From contig JAIKWD010000016.1 of assembly GCA_024685175.1 (NCBI GenBank), positions 1 through 54,721 on the forward strand: DNA of 54,721 nucleotides, read 5' to 3'. Under the pieces are notes generated by a model. The model saw only the letters and a program-made list of their open reading frames with translations, did not search any database and was not told the DNA's origin. This document shows positions 16,574 to 25,784 of this stretch, one piece after another. Position 1 is the first letter of the stretch, and each line of letters opens with the position of its first letter. The translations under genes and the position numbers were made by a program. The DNA comes from Bacteroidales bacterium (lineage in GTDB: Bacteria > Bacteroidota > Bacteroidia > Bacteroidales > WCHB1-69).

Positions 16574-18862
16574 TTATTTTTTCACAATGAACTTGTAGGT
16601 AGCCTTACCGCTCTTGCTTTGGAGGTTAAGGAAATAGATACCGTTGGACAAGCTGTTTACAGGGAGGGTGTATTGGCTTTCGCCACCACCGTGGTTGAAC
16701 ATTTCTGTGTAAACCACTTGACCAGTGATGTCAACAACAGTAGCCAATACGTCTTGAGCTTCGGCGTTCATCTTGACGAAGAGGTTGTCGGTAGCAGGGT
16801 TCGGGAAAATGGAAACATCTTCCAAACCGCTATTATGGTCAATACCCAATCTACCATAGAAGTTCATCTGGAAGCCAGTACCTTCTTCCCAGTTGTCAGA
16901 GACAAAACGGACATACACATCCTTGCTGGGGATATTGATTACACCAGAGGGCATGTTGTTGATGTCATAGCGAACGTAAAAATCACCGCCGGTGAGGTTA
17001 GGACCAGTACCACCTTGATCATATTCGGCGTCAACATAGAACTCTACAAAGTCGCCGGCTTTCAGATCGAATTTCGGGAAAGCGACATCATAACCAATAC
17101 CTGTCTTCAGGCCTCTAAGTTTGTATCCACAAACGCTATTGGCACGATAAGGTTGATCATTCACTTCGTTATTTGCCTTATCTGAAATAGTACCACTGTA
17201 AACATTGTTGAAGTTTGCAACTTGGGAACAAGTTCCGATGCTGAAGGTAGGAACTTCGTAACCGAGTACGAAACCATAACCCGTTTGGTCGTCTGCATTG
17301 GAGGTGAAGACGATAAGTACGCTATCGGCATTTACTCTAACACTACCCGGAAGAGTTTGTCCTTGGAAATCGGAAGCATAGCCACTGTAGTCGCTGCAAG
17401 CAGCCATCAAGTATTCTCCAGTGTATTCTTGTTTGATACTGCTGGAAGTAGTACCACCGTTATAGATGGTAACTTTATCGCCGTTTTTGAGTTTCAGTTT
17501 AGAGAATTGGAAAACATAGGCCGTAGCGTTGGGACAAGCAATGATCCATTCACGATGGGTATTGGGTTGATACTTCATGTTGCCGGCGCCGTCGCTGATG
17601 GTACCATTGGCGGCCGTAACTCTTGTGGTTCCTGTTGTGGGCTTAATCAAAGCATTCGTATCTGCAGGGTAAAGATTAACCATCATAGACTCGGAGAAAT
17701 GATAGTTGAAGTCACCATAGCTGCTGGTGTTCATCTTTCTAAGCAAGTAGAAACCATTGCTGCTACCAGACCAGCCCCAGTTGACATGGTAGTAGTTCAC
17801 GTCGTTGATCTTGTTATAACCATCAACAATCCATGCGTGACCGCCAGCTTCTTTGTTGTTACCAGAGTAGAAAATAGGACGATGATTATTCAACTCGTTG
17901 AGCAGCTTGGCTTCCCACAAAGGAATAGTAGAGGCGGCATGTTCTGCACTAGTATCCGTCACCACATCAGTGATGTTTTGGAACTGACCAGCCTGAGCAT
18001 AGTTAAAATGAGTTTTCAAAGCATTCAATGCATATTCGGATTGGGAACCAGAGCCATCAAATCCATAACCCATTTGAACGGAGATACCACAATGGTGCAG
18101 CATTTGAGCCACTGAGTTGTTGTAAGAGGACACAATATCCGTCATGGCATTATAGTTATAGAAAGTCTGAGCGAAATTAGCCACCTGAATGGGATAAGTA
18201 TATATCAACTCGCCAGTTTCATCGTCAAATTCGCGAGGAATATAAGAAGAAATACCTTGACCGGAGGAAGGATAACGATAATAATACAAAATGTTACCCA
18301 TAGTCAAAGCCACACAACCAACGGGAACTCTAAAGTCTTCTGAAGCGACGTTGCGAGGATTGTAAGGACAGTTGGTGTTGTAGTAACGAGTTTGATCCCA
18401 TTTCGTGGTTACCAAAGGTTCTATACCTTCACCTGCCTTGACAGGACGCAATTGGAAATCGTTGGACAAATAGTAAGCCCACAAGCTGTTAGCGGACTTG
18501 CTAGGATTAGCAATAATCTTTGACAGGTCTTCTTTGTATTTGTCACACAGATATTTCACTGCAGAATTCTCAACAAAGTTACCTTCCAAAGAATAAGCCA
18601 AAACCGGAGTCACTTGGTCGGTTGCGGAAATCATGATAAAGCCTTTCTCGCCAACTTGGAAACGATAGTAAACCGGGGTGCCGTTTTGATCATACTCGGT
18701 ATAGGCGAGTGTGATATCAAAACTTTGTGCCTTCATTGAGCCAATACGTTCCGAAAGGAAGTTCTTGGACACTTTTACAGCATCGCCAACCGGCACAACA
18801 TTGGATGAAAAGCCGAAAGACATCACTGCTAAGAATGATACTAAGAGCGTAAATTTTTTCAT
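16574..18862 (-). CDS. Secreted C10 (streptopain-like) cysteine protease with type IX sorting domain
   Basis: 762 aa. Order: signal peptide (MKKFTLLVSFLAVMSFGF), Spi/propeptide region with a FQVGEKGFIMISATD motif, C10 catalytic domain with Cys183 (RVPVGCVALTMGN) and His342 (GGHAWIVDGY), two CUB-like beta-sandwich segments (about residues 410-540 and 550-675), then a type A sorting domain of about 80 residues (starting SIFPNPATDNLFV, ending KFIVKK). Streptopain and interpain A are related C10 proteases that can attack host proteins. The sorting domain indicates export by the type IX system and attachment or release at the cell surface. Confidence 0.93.
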   Translation of the reverse strand: MKKFTLLVSFLAVMSFGFSSNVVPVGDAVKVSKNFLSERIGSMKAQSFDITLAYTEYDQNGTPVYYRFQVGEKGFIMISATDQVTPVLAYSLEGNFVENSAVKYLCDKYKEDLSKIIANPSKSANSLWAYYLSNDFQLRPVKAGEGIEPLVTTKWDQTRYYNTNCPYNPRNVASEDFRVPVGCVALTMGNILYYYRYPSSGQGISSYIPREFDDETGELIYTYPIQVANFAQTFYNYNAMTDIVSSYNNSVAQMLHHCGISVQMGYGFDGSGSQSEYALNALKTHFNYAQAGQFQNITDVVTDTSAEHAASTIPLWEAKLLNELNNHRPIFYSGNNKEAGGHAWIVDGYNKINDVNYYHVNWGWSGSSNGFYLLRKMNTSSYGDFNYHFSESMMVNLYPADTNALIKPTTGTTRVTAANGTISDGAGNMKYQPNTHREWIIACPNATAYVFQFSKLKLKNGDKVTIYNGGTTSSSIKQEYTGEYLMAACSDYSGYASDFQGQTLPGSVRVNADSVLIVFTSNADDQTGYGFVLGYEVPTFSIGTCSQVANFNNVYSGTISDKANNEVNDQPYRANSVCGYKLRGLKTGIGYDVAFPKFDLKAGDFVEFYVDAEYDQGGTGPNLTGGDFYVRYDINNMPSGVINIPSKDVYVRFVSDNWEEGTGFQMNFYGRLGIDHNSGLEDVSIFPNPATDNLFVKMNAEAQDVLATVVDITGQVVYTEMFNHGGGESQYTLPVNSLSNGIYFLNLQSKSGKATYKFIVKK

Positions 18863-18942
18863 AAGCTTTTAATTTTTAATATTTTACTTTTTTATTACTC
18901 TCAATTGAATATGGTTTTCACCATTAAAATGCTTTTAGAAGG

Positions 18943-18950
18943 CAAAAGTA
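18943..18950 (-). promoter_or_regulatory. -7 promoter element for the C10 protease
   Basis: TACTTTTG on the minus strand with a TTTG at 18968-18971 spaced 17 nt away, close to the Bacteroidota -33/-7 layout. The leader to the ATG at 18862 is about 75 nt and A/T rich. Confidence 0.65.
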
Positions 18951-18980
18951 CAAATATTTTTTTAATACAAAAGTGTTTTT

Positions 18981-19706
18981 TTAATTTTGTTTTATTTCAG
19001 CTTTTAAAGCCACCGTCAAGCATCCGTATAGGCCGGCGGTCTCCGTACGCAGACGGCGATTGCCGAGTTTCACTTCCGTATAGTCTAAGTTTCTGGCTTC
19101 CAGTATTTCTGCAGGACTAAAATCGCCTTCGGGGCCAATCAGCAGGATAATTTTTTCCTTTTGAAAATCCTCATTGGCCAACTGTCGTGTATTATCGTTA
19201 TCGCACCAAGCCATATACTTATGCGCCTCAACATTACGGTTGTTTATCATGAAATCATGAAAAGAGATGACTTCCATGGGGGGAAGCCAAGCGGTTTGGC
19301 ACTGTTTGAGCGCAGCGATAGCTACACGGTTTAGACGGTCCAAGTTCACGTTTTTGCGCTCGGAATGTTCACATACGATAAAGCTAATTTGCCCAATACC
19401 AATTTCCACGCACTTTTCTACCAGCCACTCTATACGATCTGCATTCTTCGTGGGTGCCACGGCCAAATGCAGTCGAAAATTACCTAGACGCAGATCTTCT
19501 TTAAGTTCGCCCAATTCCACCATGCAAGCTTTTGGGTTGTCGGCTATGATAGTGGCAGGTGCAATGTGGCCCTTGCCATCGGTAAGCCAAACCTCGTCGC
19601 CCGCACGATGGCGCAAAGCACGCACACAATGTTCCGACTCTTCAGCACTTAATGTCACTACCGATGATGTCAGATCGGGATGAAAATAGTAATGGTCGAA
19701 TTTCAT
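18981..19706 (-). CDS. rsmE: 16S rRNA (uracil1498-N3)-methyltransferase
   Basis: 241 aa SPOUT enzyme that methylates U1498 in 16S rRNA. The N-terminal PUA-like domain begins MKFDHYYFHPD and has ESEHCVRALRHRAGDEV. The C-terminal knot domain shows AVAPTKNADRIEWLVEKCVEIG, IGPEGDFSPAEI and LGNRRLRTETAGLYG, the family's SAM-binding signatures. It starts five bases after the ABC-F gene stop, on the same strand, so both probably share the promoter at 21621. Confidence 0.97.
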   Translation of the reverse strand: MKFDHYYFHPDLTSSVVTLSAEESEHCVRALRHRAGDEVWLTDGKGHIAPATIIADNPKACMVELGELKEDLRLGNFRLHLAVAPTKNADRIEWLVEKCVEIGIGQISFIVCEHSERKNVNLDRLNRVAIAALKQCQTAWLPPMEVISFHDFMINNRNVEAHKYMAWCDNDNTRQLANEDFQKEKIILLIGPEGDFSPAEILEARNLDYTEVKLGNRRLRTETAGLYGCLTVALKAEIKQN

Positions 19707-19710
19707 ATTA

Positions 19711-21600
19711 TCAGGATTCTTTTTCTGAAAGTTCCAGCCAACGGTTGGTTTTCTGCTCCAACACTTGGCTTATGTCTGCATATCGTTTGCCCCATTCGGC
19801 AAATTGCTCAGCACTACCCTCTCCCGCGCTCATCTTGCCTTCAATATCTTTTTTTTCCTCTTCCAAGACAGCGATGTCGTTCTCCAACTGTTCTAATTCT
19901 TTTTTCTCCTTGAAAGTGAGCTTGTTTTTCGGTTGCTCCCGCACGGGCTTGACCTCCATAGGACGGTTGTTCTTTTCAATACGCTTCTGGATGCGCATCT
20001 CTTTGTCCTTGGCTTGACGATACTCCGTATAGTTGCCGTAGTAATCCTTGATGACGCCATCGCCTTCGAAAACGAAGATATGGTCCACTAACTTGTTCAT
20101 CAGCCAACGATCGTGCGACACGATAATCATGCAACCGCCGAAGTTGATGAGAAAATCTTCCAACAAGTTCAGCGTGTCGATGTCAAAGTCGTTGGTCGGT
20201 TCGTCGAGAATGAGGAAATTAGGATTTTTTAACAAGGTTATGAGCAGATGGAGTTTTCGTTTTTCCCCACCGCTGAGGTCTTCATAGTAGGTGTATTGTT
20301 GGCTGAACGGGAATCCGAAGTGGTTGAGGAACTGGGATGCGCTCACGTAGTTGCCGTTTTCCATACGAATGACCTCAGCGTGCTCTTTCACCAGTTCGAG
20401 CACGATCTTGTTGCCGGCATAGGTCATCCCGTTCTGGGAAAAATAACCGAATTGGATCGTCAGTCCAGGTGTGATCTTGCCGCCGTCGGGCTTGATTTCG
20501 CCCATAATCATCTTGAGGAAGGTGCTCTTGCCGGTGCCATTCTTGCCGACAATGCCGCATTTTTCACCTCTTTTGAAGATATAGGAGAAGTCCTTGATGA
20601 TGGTTTGGTCGGGATAGGCAAAATCCAAGTGACTAATTTCCAATATTTTATGTCCAATTCTTTCGGACTGTACTTTGAATGCTTCGGGGGCTGCCTCCAC
20701 TTTGCGCTCCATCTGTTCCTGCAATCTCTCGAAGTTGTTGATGCGGGCTCGCGCCTTGGACGTCCGCGCCTGCGGAGAGGTGTGCACCCATTCCAGTTCG
20801 CGGCGGTAGAGGTTGCGCAAGCGTTCGTGTTCCGCCGACTCGTTGGCCAAGCGCTCGGCTTTTTTCTCCACAAAATAGTCGTATTTGCCCCGATAATGAT
20901 AGAGATTGCCGTTGCTCAACTCGAAAATGTCGCTGCACACACGGTCGAGGAAAGCGCGGTCATGGGTGACCATCAGCAGGGTGATGTTGGCCGACGAGAG
21001 ATAGTTTTCCAACCATTCAATCATTTCCACGTCGAGATGGTTGGTGGGCTCGTCGAGGATGAGCAGATCTGTGTCGGCGATCAAAGTTTTGGCCAAAGCC
21101 GCCTTCTTCCGCTGGCCGCCGGAGAGTTCGTTAACATTTTTAAACACATCTCGAATGCCGAACTTGGACAAGATCTCCTTGATTTTGGATTCGTAGTCCC
21201 AAGCGTTCAACCGGTCGATTTCGAGAATGGCGTCGTCCATGCGACTTTGTGGAACCAGATCGGTGCGTCCCCGCTCCAGCAACGATACGCAGGTTTCGTA
21301 TTCCTTGACGGCGCGCACAATCGGGGTCTCTTCGTCGAAAATGGCATTCAGCACGGAGTCTTCATCGTTGAAATTGTCCATTTGAGGTAAATAAGAGACG
21401 ACGATATCGTTGCGAATCACGACATTGCCCGCATCGGGCACATCTCGCCCGGCAATGATGTTCAACAAAGTGCTTTTTCCCGTGCCGTTACGCGCGATCA
21501 ATGCGCTTTTTTGTCCTTTTTCCAGTCCAAAGGTGATGTCGCGGAAAAGTAACTTTTCGCCGACGGACTTGGTTACATTGTTGACAGTAAGATAGTTCAT
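19711..21600 (-). CDS. ABC-F family ATPase (Uup-like)
   Basis: 629 aa with two ABC domains and no membrane segments, the ABC-F pattern; these proteins act on the ribosome rather than as pumps. Walker A motifs are ARNGTGKSTLLN and GKNGTGKSTFLK, signatures are LSGGQRKKAALA and LSGGEKRKLHLL, and Walker B motifs are LLILDEPTNHLD and FLILDEPTNDFD. An inter-domain helical linker holds SPQARTSKARARI, and a charged coiled coil follows after about residue 530, which resembles Uup. NDFD instead of NHLD in the second site is common in Uup. Role: probably translation or ribosome-assembly support; resistance is not implied. Confidence 0.93.
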   Translation of the reverse strand: MNYLTVNNVTKSVGEKLLFRDITFGLEKGQKSALIARNGTGKSTLLNIIAGRDVPDAGNVVIRNDIVVSYLPQMDNFNDEDSVLNAIFDEETPIVRAVKEYETCVSLLERGRTDLVPQSRMDDAILEIDRLNAWDYESKIKEILSKFGIRDVFKNVNELSGGQRKKAALAKTLIADTDLLILDEPTNHLDVEMIEWLENYLSSANITLLMVTHDRAFLDRVCSDIFELSNGNLYHYRGKYDYFVEKKAERLANESAEHERLRNLYRRELEWVHTSPQARTSKARARINNFERLQEQMERKVEAAPEAFKVQSERIGHKILEISHLDFAYPDQTIIKDFSYIFKRGEKCGIVGKNGTGKSTFLKMIMGEIKPDGGKITPGLTIQFGYFSQNGMTYAGNKIVLELVKEHAEVIRMENGNYVSASQFLNHFGFPFSQQYTYYEDLSGGEKRKLHLLITLLKNPNFLILDEPTNDFDIDTLNLLEDFLINFGGCMIIVSHDRWLMNKLVDHIFVFEGDGVIKDYYGNYTEYRQAKDKEMRIQKRIEKNNRPMEVKPVREQPKNKLTFKEKKELEQLENDIAVLEEEKKDIEGKMSAGEGSAEQFAEWGKRYADISQVLEQKTNRWLELSEKES

Positions 21601-21620
21601 TGAATCGCGTTAAGAAGGTG

Positions 21621-21628
21621 CAAAGATA
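21621..21628 (-). promoter_or_regulatory. -7 promoter element for ABC-F and rsmE
   Basis: TATCTTTG on the minus strand followed by CACC, 21 bp before the ATG at 21600. Confidence 0.72.
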
Positions 21629-21635
21629 GTAAAAA

Positions 21636-21656
21636 TAGCGGTTAGCGGTAGGCTGC
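21636..21656. repeat. Short TAGCGGT heptamer repeat
   Basis: Two perfect copies of TAGCGGT (21636-21642, 21643-21649) followed by the degenerate AGGCTGC. This is the same TAGCNNT theme as after guaB (24186-24206), and it lies directly upstream of the ABC-F promoter. Confidence 0.6.
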
Positions 21657-21724
21657 AAAATCTTGCAGACCTATATGCACACCCCATATTACGAACAAAC
21701 CAAGGCAAAAACGAATGTTTTTCA

Positions 21725-21732
21725 TATTTTTG
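21725..21732 (+). promoter_or_regulatory. -7 promoter element for dtd
   Basis: TATTTTTG followed by CCG, 18 bp before the dtd ATG. Confidence 0.7.
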
Positions 21733-21749
21733 CCGAAAAATAAAGAATT

Positions 21750-22199
21750 ATGCGAGTCGTTGTCCAGCGTTGCAGTCGCGCTGAAGTAAGAATAGAGGGT
21801 GAAATAGTAGGTCGAATAGGCCTTGGATATGTCTTGTTGGTGGGTGTTACCCATACCGACACCCGTGAAGATGCCGAATACCTGGCAAAAAAGGTCGCCA
21901 GTCTACGAATTTTGGACGATGAAGAGGGCAAAATGAACCTTGCCCTGAAAGATGTCCAAGGCAAGGTGCTCAGTATTTCGCAGTTCACGTTATATGCCAG
22001 CACACACAAGGGCAACCGGCCCAGTTTCATCCATGCGGCTCGCCCAGAGATAGCGGAACCGTTATATGACTATTTCAACACTTTGCTACGTAATCAATAT
22101 GGCATAGAAGTACAAACCGGTCGTTTTGGAGCCATGATGGAAGTGGATTTCATCAATGACGGGCCGGTTACCATTTTGCTGGATAGTTCAGAAAAATAG
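21750..22199 (+). CDS. dtd: D-aminoacyl-tRNA deacylase
   Basis: 149 aa, standard for DTD, which hydrolyses D-amino acids (and glycine) wrongly attached to tRNA. The N terminus [13 protein letters not shown], the SQFTLYAS motif and the NDGPVTI segment with the cross-subunit Gly-Pro pair are all present, together with [10 protein letters not shown]. Convergent with ridA; only 4 bp separate the two stop codons and no terminator fits between them. Confidence 0.97.
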   Translation: MRVVVQRCSRAEVRIEGEIVGRIGLGYVLLVGVTHTDTREDAEYLAKKVASLRILDDEEGKMNLALKDVQGKVLSISQFTLYASTHKGNRPSFIHAARPEIAEPLYDYFNTLLRNQYGIEVQTGRFGAMMEVDFINDGPVTILLDSSEK

Positions 22200-22203
22200 T
22201 CTG

Positions 22204-22584
22204 TTACTTAGCCTTAACAGCAATCGTTTCAATCTCCACCATCACGCCCTTAGGCAGGTCGCGCACGGCGAAAGCGGCGCGTGCAGGAGGGTTGACGCGG
22301 AAATAGTTGGCGTACACCTCATTCATGGCCCCGAAATTGGCAATATCACTCAACAGGCAGGTTGTTTTTACAACATCGTCGAACGTATAGCCGGCTTCAA
22401 GCAAGATGGCGGAGATGTTTTTCATGACTTGTTCGGTCTGTGCCGTAATACCCTCTGGCACGATTCCAGTGGCGGGGTCAACGGGAATTTGACCGGAGAT
22501 AAACAACATTCCATTAGCTTCTATCGCCTGGCTGTAGGGACCGATGGCGGCAGGGGCATTGTTGGTGTGGACTACTTTTTTCAT
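22204..22584 (-). CDS. ridA: RidA family reactive imine/enamine deaminase
   Basis: 126 aa, full length. RidA hydrolyses reactive 2-aminoacrylate and related enamines made by PLP enzymes. Family motifs visible are APAAIGPYSQAIEANGMLFISGQIP near the start, GITAQTEQVMKNI, and the substrate-binding Arg and Glu near the end (PPARAAFAVRDLPKGVMVEIE). A minus-strand TATTTTTG at 22635-22642 is a likely promoter. Confidence 0.95.
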   Translation of the reverse strand: MKKVVHTNNAPAAIGPYSQAIEANGMLFISGQIPVDPATGIVPEGITAQTEQVMKNISAILLEAGYTFDDVVKTTCLLSDIANFGAMNEVYANYFRVNPPARAAFAVRDLPKGVMVEIETIAVKAK

Positions 22585-22634
22585 ATTATAAGATTTTGAT
22601 AATTAATGAATTATTGACTTCCGTAAAAGAATCA

Positions 22635-22642
22635 CAAAAATA
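22635..22642 (-). promoter_or_regulatory. -7 promoter element for ridA
   Basis: TATTTTTG on the minus strand, about 50 bp before the ridA ATG. The gap to guaB is A/T rich; the plus-strand guaB promoter is less exact (TATTTTG around 22679-22685). Confidence 0.6.
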
Positions 22643-22709
22643 ACACTTTTATCGTTTTTTTCTTTCCTTTTTTTTTTTATTTTTGCACGTAATAAAAAAA
22701 ACATTATTT

Positions 22710-24188
22710 ATGTCTTTTATTACAGATAGAATTGCTCTTGAGGGATTGACCTTTGACGATGTGTTGTTGATCCCATCCTATTCAGACGTATTGCCCAAAG
22801 AGGTGAGCCTGAAGACCAGATTCACTCGCAATATCATGCTTAACTTACCTTTTGTCTCTGCTGCCATGGACACTGTAACAGAGGCGAAAATGGCCATCTC
22901 CATTGCGCGGGAAGGCGGCATCGGCGTTATCCATAAAAACATGTCCATCGCAGAGCAGGCCAAACAAGTGGCTTCCGTAAAAAGAGCCGAAAACGGCATG
23001 ATCAACTCTCCGGTGGTTATTGCTCCCGACAAGACCGTAGGTGATGCCCTGCGGATGATGGCCGAATACAAGATTGGCGGCATCCCGGTAGTGGATGACA
23101 AAAACATACTCATCGGCATCGTCACCAACCGCGACTTGCGTTTTGAAAAAGACTTCAACAAGTCGATTTGCGACGTGATGACCTCCGAAAATCTTATTAC
23201 TACCTCACGTGATACCGACCTGTATAAGGCCACGGAGATTCTTCAAAAGCACAAAATCGAAAAGTTGCCCGTGGTAGCCGAGGATGGAACACTTTTGGGG
23301 TTAATCACTTACAAGGATATCACTAAAGCAAAAGACAAGCCTTTCGCATGTAAAGATGGGCAAGGTCGTTTGCGAGTAGCTGCTGGCGTAGGCATCACGG
23401 CCGACGCCGTGCAACGTGCAGAGAAACTTGTTGAAGCAGAAGTCGATGCCTTGGTGCTCGACAGTGCACATGGACATTCCCAGAATGTAGTCAAAGTGTT
23501 ACAAGAAATCAAGCGTCACTTCAGCGGCGTGGATGTAGTCGTGGGCAACATTGCCACAGGCGAGGCCGCCAAGATGTTGGCAGACGCAGGTGCCGACGCC
23601 GTCAAAGTCGGCATTGGACCCGGCTCCATCTGCACCACGCGTGTAGTAGCCGGTGTGGGAGTTCCTCAACTGAGTGCCGTCTACGGCGTGTACAAAGCCC
23701 TTCAAAGTTATGACATTCCTTTGATTGCCGACGGCGGCATCCGCTACTCCGGCGATATTGTCAAGGCCCTCGCCGCAGGCGGTAGTTCCGTGATGCTTGG
23801 CGGTCTTCTTGCCGGCGTGGAAGAGTCGCCTGGCACAACCATCCTCTTCAATGGTCGTAAGTTCAAGACCTACAGAGGTATGGGTTCTCTCGAAGCCATG
23901 CAACATGGTTCCAAAGACCGCTATATGCAAGGTGATGTGGAGGATGCCAAGAAGCTCGTACCCGAAGGCATCGTGGGCCGTGTACCGTACAAAGGCGACC
24001 TGTACGAGGTGATTTATCAGATGGCTGGTGGCTTACGCTCCGGCATGGGTTATTGCGGTGCTCACAACATTGAAGATCTGCACAACGCACGCTTCTGCCG
24101 CATCACCAATGCAGGCGTGCTCGAAAGCCATCCTCATGACATCACCATCACCGCCGAAGCCCCAAACTATTCGTCGGAACCAAAATAG
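22710..24188 (+). CDS. guaB: IMP dehydrogenase
   Basis: 492 aa. IMPDH oxidises IMP to XMP with NAD+, the committed step to guanine nucleotides. The barrel starts with [21 protein letters not shown]. Two CBS domains are inserted at about residues 95-215, where nucleotides regulate the enzyme. The catalytic Cys is Cys308 in GPGSICTTR, followed by [18 protein letters not shown] and the mobile-flap MGSLEAM. The ATG at 22710 is the family start. The TAG stop is the first three bases of a 7-bp repeat (24186-24206). Confidence 0.98.
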   Translation: MSFITDRIALEGLTFDDVLLIPSYSDVLPKEVSLKTRFTRNIMLNLPFVSAAMDTVTEAKMAISIAREGGIGVIHKNMSIAEQAKQVASVKRAENGMINSPVVIAPDKTVGDALRMMAEYKIGGIPVVDDKNILIGIVTNRDLRFEKDFNKSICDVMTSENLITTSRDTDLYKATEILQKHKIEKLPVVAEDGTLLGLITYKDITKAKDKPFACKDGQGRLRVAAGVGITADAVQRAEKLVEAEVDALVLDSAHGHSQNVVKVLQEIKRHFSGVDVVVGNIATGEAAKMLADAGADAVKVGIGPGSICTTRVVAGVGVPQLSAVYGVYKALQSYDIPLIADGGIRYSGDIVKALAAGGSSVMLGGLLAGVEESPGTTILFNGRKFKTYRGMGSLEAMQHGSKDRYMQGDVEDAKKLVPEGIVGRVPYKGDLYEVIYQMAGGLRSGMGYCGAHNIEDLHNARFCRITNAGVLESHPHDITITAEAPNYSSEPK

Positions 24189-24206
24189 CCGTTAGCTATT
24201 AGCTAA
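24186..24206. repeat. TAGCNNT heptamer array at the guaB stop codon
   Basis: Three units: TAGCCGT, TAGCTAT, TAGCTAA. The guaB stop codon is the TAG of the first unit. Confidence 0.75.
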
Positions 24207-24243
24207 AAAAATTAAATATAAATTAATATTAAAATAAACAATT

Positions 24244-25092
24244 ATGAAAAATATCGTAGTCGGTACCGACTTTTCCAGCAGTGCAATGACCGCTATGCGT
24301 CACGCCGTGGCCCTTGCTATCCGCTCCAAAGCCACTTTGCACATCGTCTGGGTCAAGACCCCAGGCGCCAAACAGAGCGATGAAGAATACGATGAAAAAG
24401 ACAGTTTCACCGCCCACGCACAAAACAAGCTCTCCGAATTGGTGAACCTTTGCAAGAAGGAATCCCCTGACAGCCAGATTAACAGCGTAATATTGGAAGG
24501 TAAAGTTCATGTGGAACTTACAACCTTTGCCAAGAACCTTCCTGAATCCATCATCGTGATGGGTGCACACGGAGCTTCTGGTTTCGAGGAGGGATACATC
24601 GGCAACAACGCGTATCGTTTGATCAATGCTTCTGAAGTTCCTGTGCTTATCATGCGTGAGAATATTCAAATCAATCGTGACCTGCACAAAATCTTCGTGC
24701 CTATTGACATCAGTTTTGAGACTTTGCAGAAAATGAGATTGTCCATAGAGCTGGCCAAGAGTTTCGCCGCACAAGTCTATCTTTTCGGTGTGAACTATCC
24801 CAATAGTCCCGAAACCCGCCATATCATCAACGTCCAGTTGCGCCACGCTGCTGACATGTGCGAAGACGCTAATGTGCGTTACGATCTGGAAATGCACAAC
24901 GTGACCAATAATGATGTGTGCAACACCATCCTGGCCCGCGCCGCCGAGATCGACGCCAACCTCATCACCATCATGCGCGAGGAACAGGAAACCGACTTCA
25001 CCGCATCACGCAACATGCGCCAGATTTTGAGCACTTGTCCTATGCCGTTGCTCGTGATCCCCAACAAAAACGCATTCTCCGTCGGAAGATAA
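24244..25092 (+). CDS. Tandem-domain universal stress protein
   Basis: 282 aa, two UspA-like domains in a row. Domain 1 (about 1-140) starts KNIVVGTDFSSSAMTAMRHAVALA and has the nucleotide-binding pattern MGAHGASGFEEGYIGNNAYRLI followed by VPVLIM. Domain 2 (about 145-282) starts HKIFVPIDISFETLQKM and keeps the fold but has a degraded ATP motif (TASRNMRQILSTCPMPLLVI). The cytosolic protein is presumably linked to stress or energy status. A strong terminator follows. Confidence 0.92.
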   Translation: MKNIVVGTDFSSSAMTAMRHAVALAIRSKATLHIVWVKTPGAKQSDEEYDEKDSFTAHAQNKLSELVNLCKKESPDSQINSVILEGKVHVELTTFAKNLPESIIVMGAHGASGFEEGYIGNNAYRLINASEVPVLIMRENIQINRDLHKIFVPIDISFETLQKMRLSIELAKSFAAQVYLFGVNYPNSPETRHIINVQLRHAADMCEDANVRYDLEMHNVTNNDVCNTILARAAEIDANLITIMREEQETDFTASRNMRQILSTCPMPLLVIPNKNAFSVGR

Positions 25093-25118
25093 TTCCTTCC
25101 AACGCAAACTATAATCCG

Positions 25119-25156
25119 GAGACGTGCCGGCCCAAAACCGGACGTCTCTTTTTTTT
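25119..25156 (+). terminator. Intrinsic terminator after the universal stress gene
   Basis: GAGACGTGCCGG pairs with CCGGACGTCTC (one bulged G) around the loop CCCAAAA, followed by eight T. The T-run ends only 10 bp before the GTG start of the next gene. Confidence 0.88.
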
Positions 25157-25166
25157 ACATCTTATC

Positions 25167-25784
25167 GTGAAAAAAAACACCAAAAGAACCTTGAGGGCAG
25201 GCAACATGCTCAACCCGACACCCGTCGTGATGGTTTCCTGTGGCAACACCATTGACGAGTATAATATCATCACTGTGGCCTGGACTGGCACTATTGATTC
25301 CGATCCCGCCATGTGCTTCATCTCTGTGCGTCCAACTCGTCATTCCCATAGTATCATTTCCCGCACAGGAGAGTTTGTCATCAACTTGGTCAACAAGGAC
25401 CTCGCACCTATCGCTGACTGGTGCGGCGTGAAGTCGGGCAAAGATTATCACAAATTCTTGGAGACAGGGCTCACCCCCATCCATGGAACGCACGTCAGTG
25501 CACCGCTCATCGAAGAGTCTCCTGTCAATATCGAGTGCAAAGTGAAACAAGTGATACCCCTCGGCACCCATGATATGTTCATCGCCGAAGTGCTGGCTGT
25601 GCACGCCGATGAGTTGTTGTTCAACCATAAAACCGATGCTCTGGAACTGCAACGCGCCAACCTTGTGGCATACTCCCACGGCCATTACTACGAATTGGGC
25701 AAGATGTTTGGCAAGTTCGGGTTTTCCGTTGAAAAGAAAAACAAAACTGACGATGGAAAAACAAAACATAGGCGCCCTCTTTAA
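25167..25784 (+). CDS. Flavin reductase family (FMN-binding split barrel) protein
   Basis: 205 aa. The sequence NMLNPTPVVMVSCGN, then NIITVAWTGTIDSDPAMCFISVRPTRHSHSII and GEFVINLVNKDLAP, is typical of the flavin reductase-like FMN-binding fold, which often supplies reduced flavin or reacts with FMN-dependent partners. The GTG at 25167 gives VKKNTKRTLRAGNML, the usual N terminus; an ATG at 25206 would cut off this conserved start. It overlaps menG by 32 bp. The hairpin and U-run just upstream leave almost no leader. Confidence 0.87.
   Translation: MKKNTKRTLRAGNMLNPTPVVMVSCGNTIDEYNIITVAWTGTIDSDPAMCFISVRPTRHSHSIISRTGEFVINLVNKDLAPIADWCGVKSGKDYHKFLETGLTPIHGTHVSAPLIEESPVNIECKVKQVIPLGTHDMFIAEVLAVHADELLFNHKTDALELQRANLVAYSHGHYYELGKMFGKFGFSVEKKNKTDDGKTKHRRPL

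Noticed and set aside
16619-18115. Long plus-strand ORFs (188 and 297 residues) opposite the C10 protease
   Set aside because: The opposite strand encodes a protease with intact Cys183, His342 and sorting domain; these ORFs show no domain and are codon-bias shadows.
20248-21390. 380-residue plus-strand ORF opposite the ABC-F gene
   Set aside because: It is antisense to all key ABC motifs of a complete ABC-F protein; long shadow ORFs are common in GC-balanced genes.
19711-21600. Antibiotic-resistance ABC-F protein
   Set aside because: Sequence features (C-terminal coiled coil, long charged tail, NDFD) fit the housekeeping Uup type; nothing indicates a resistance subtype.
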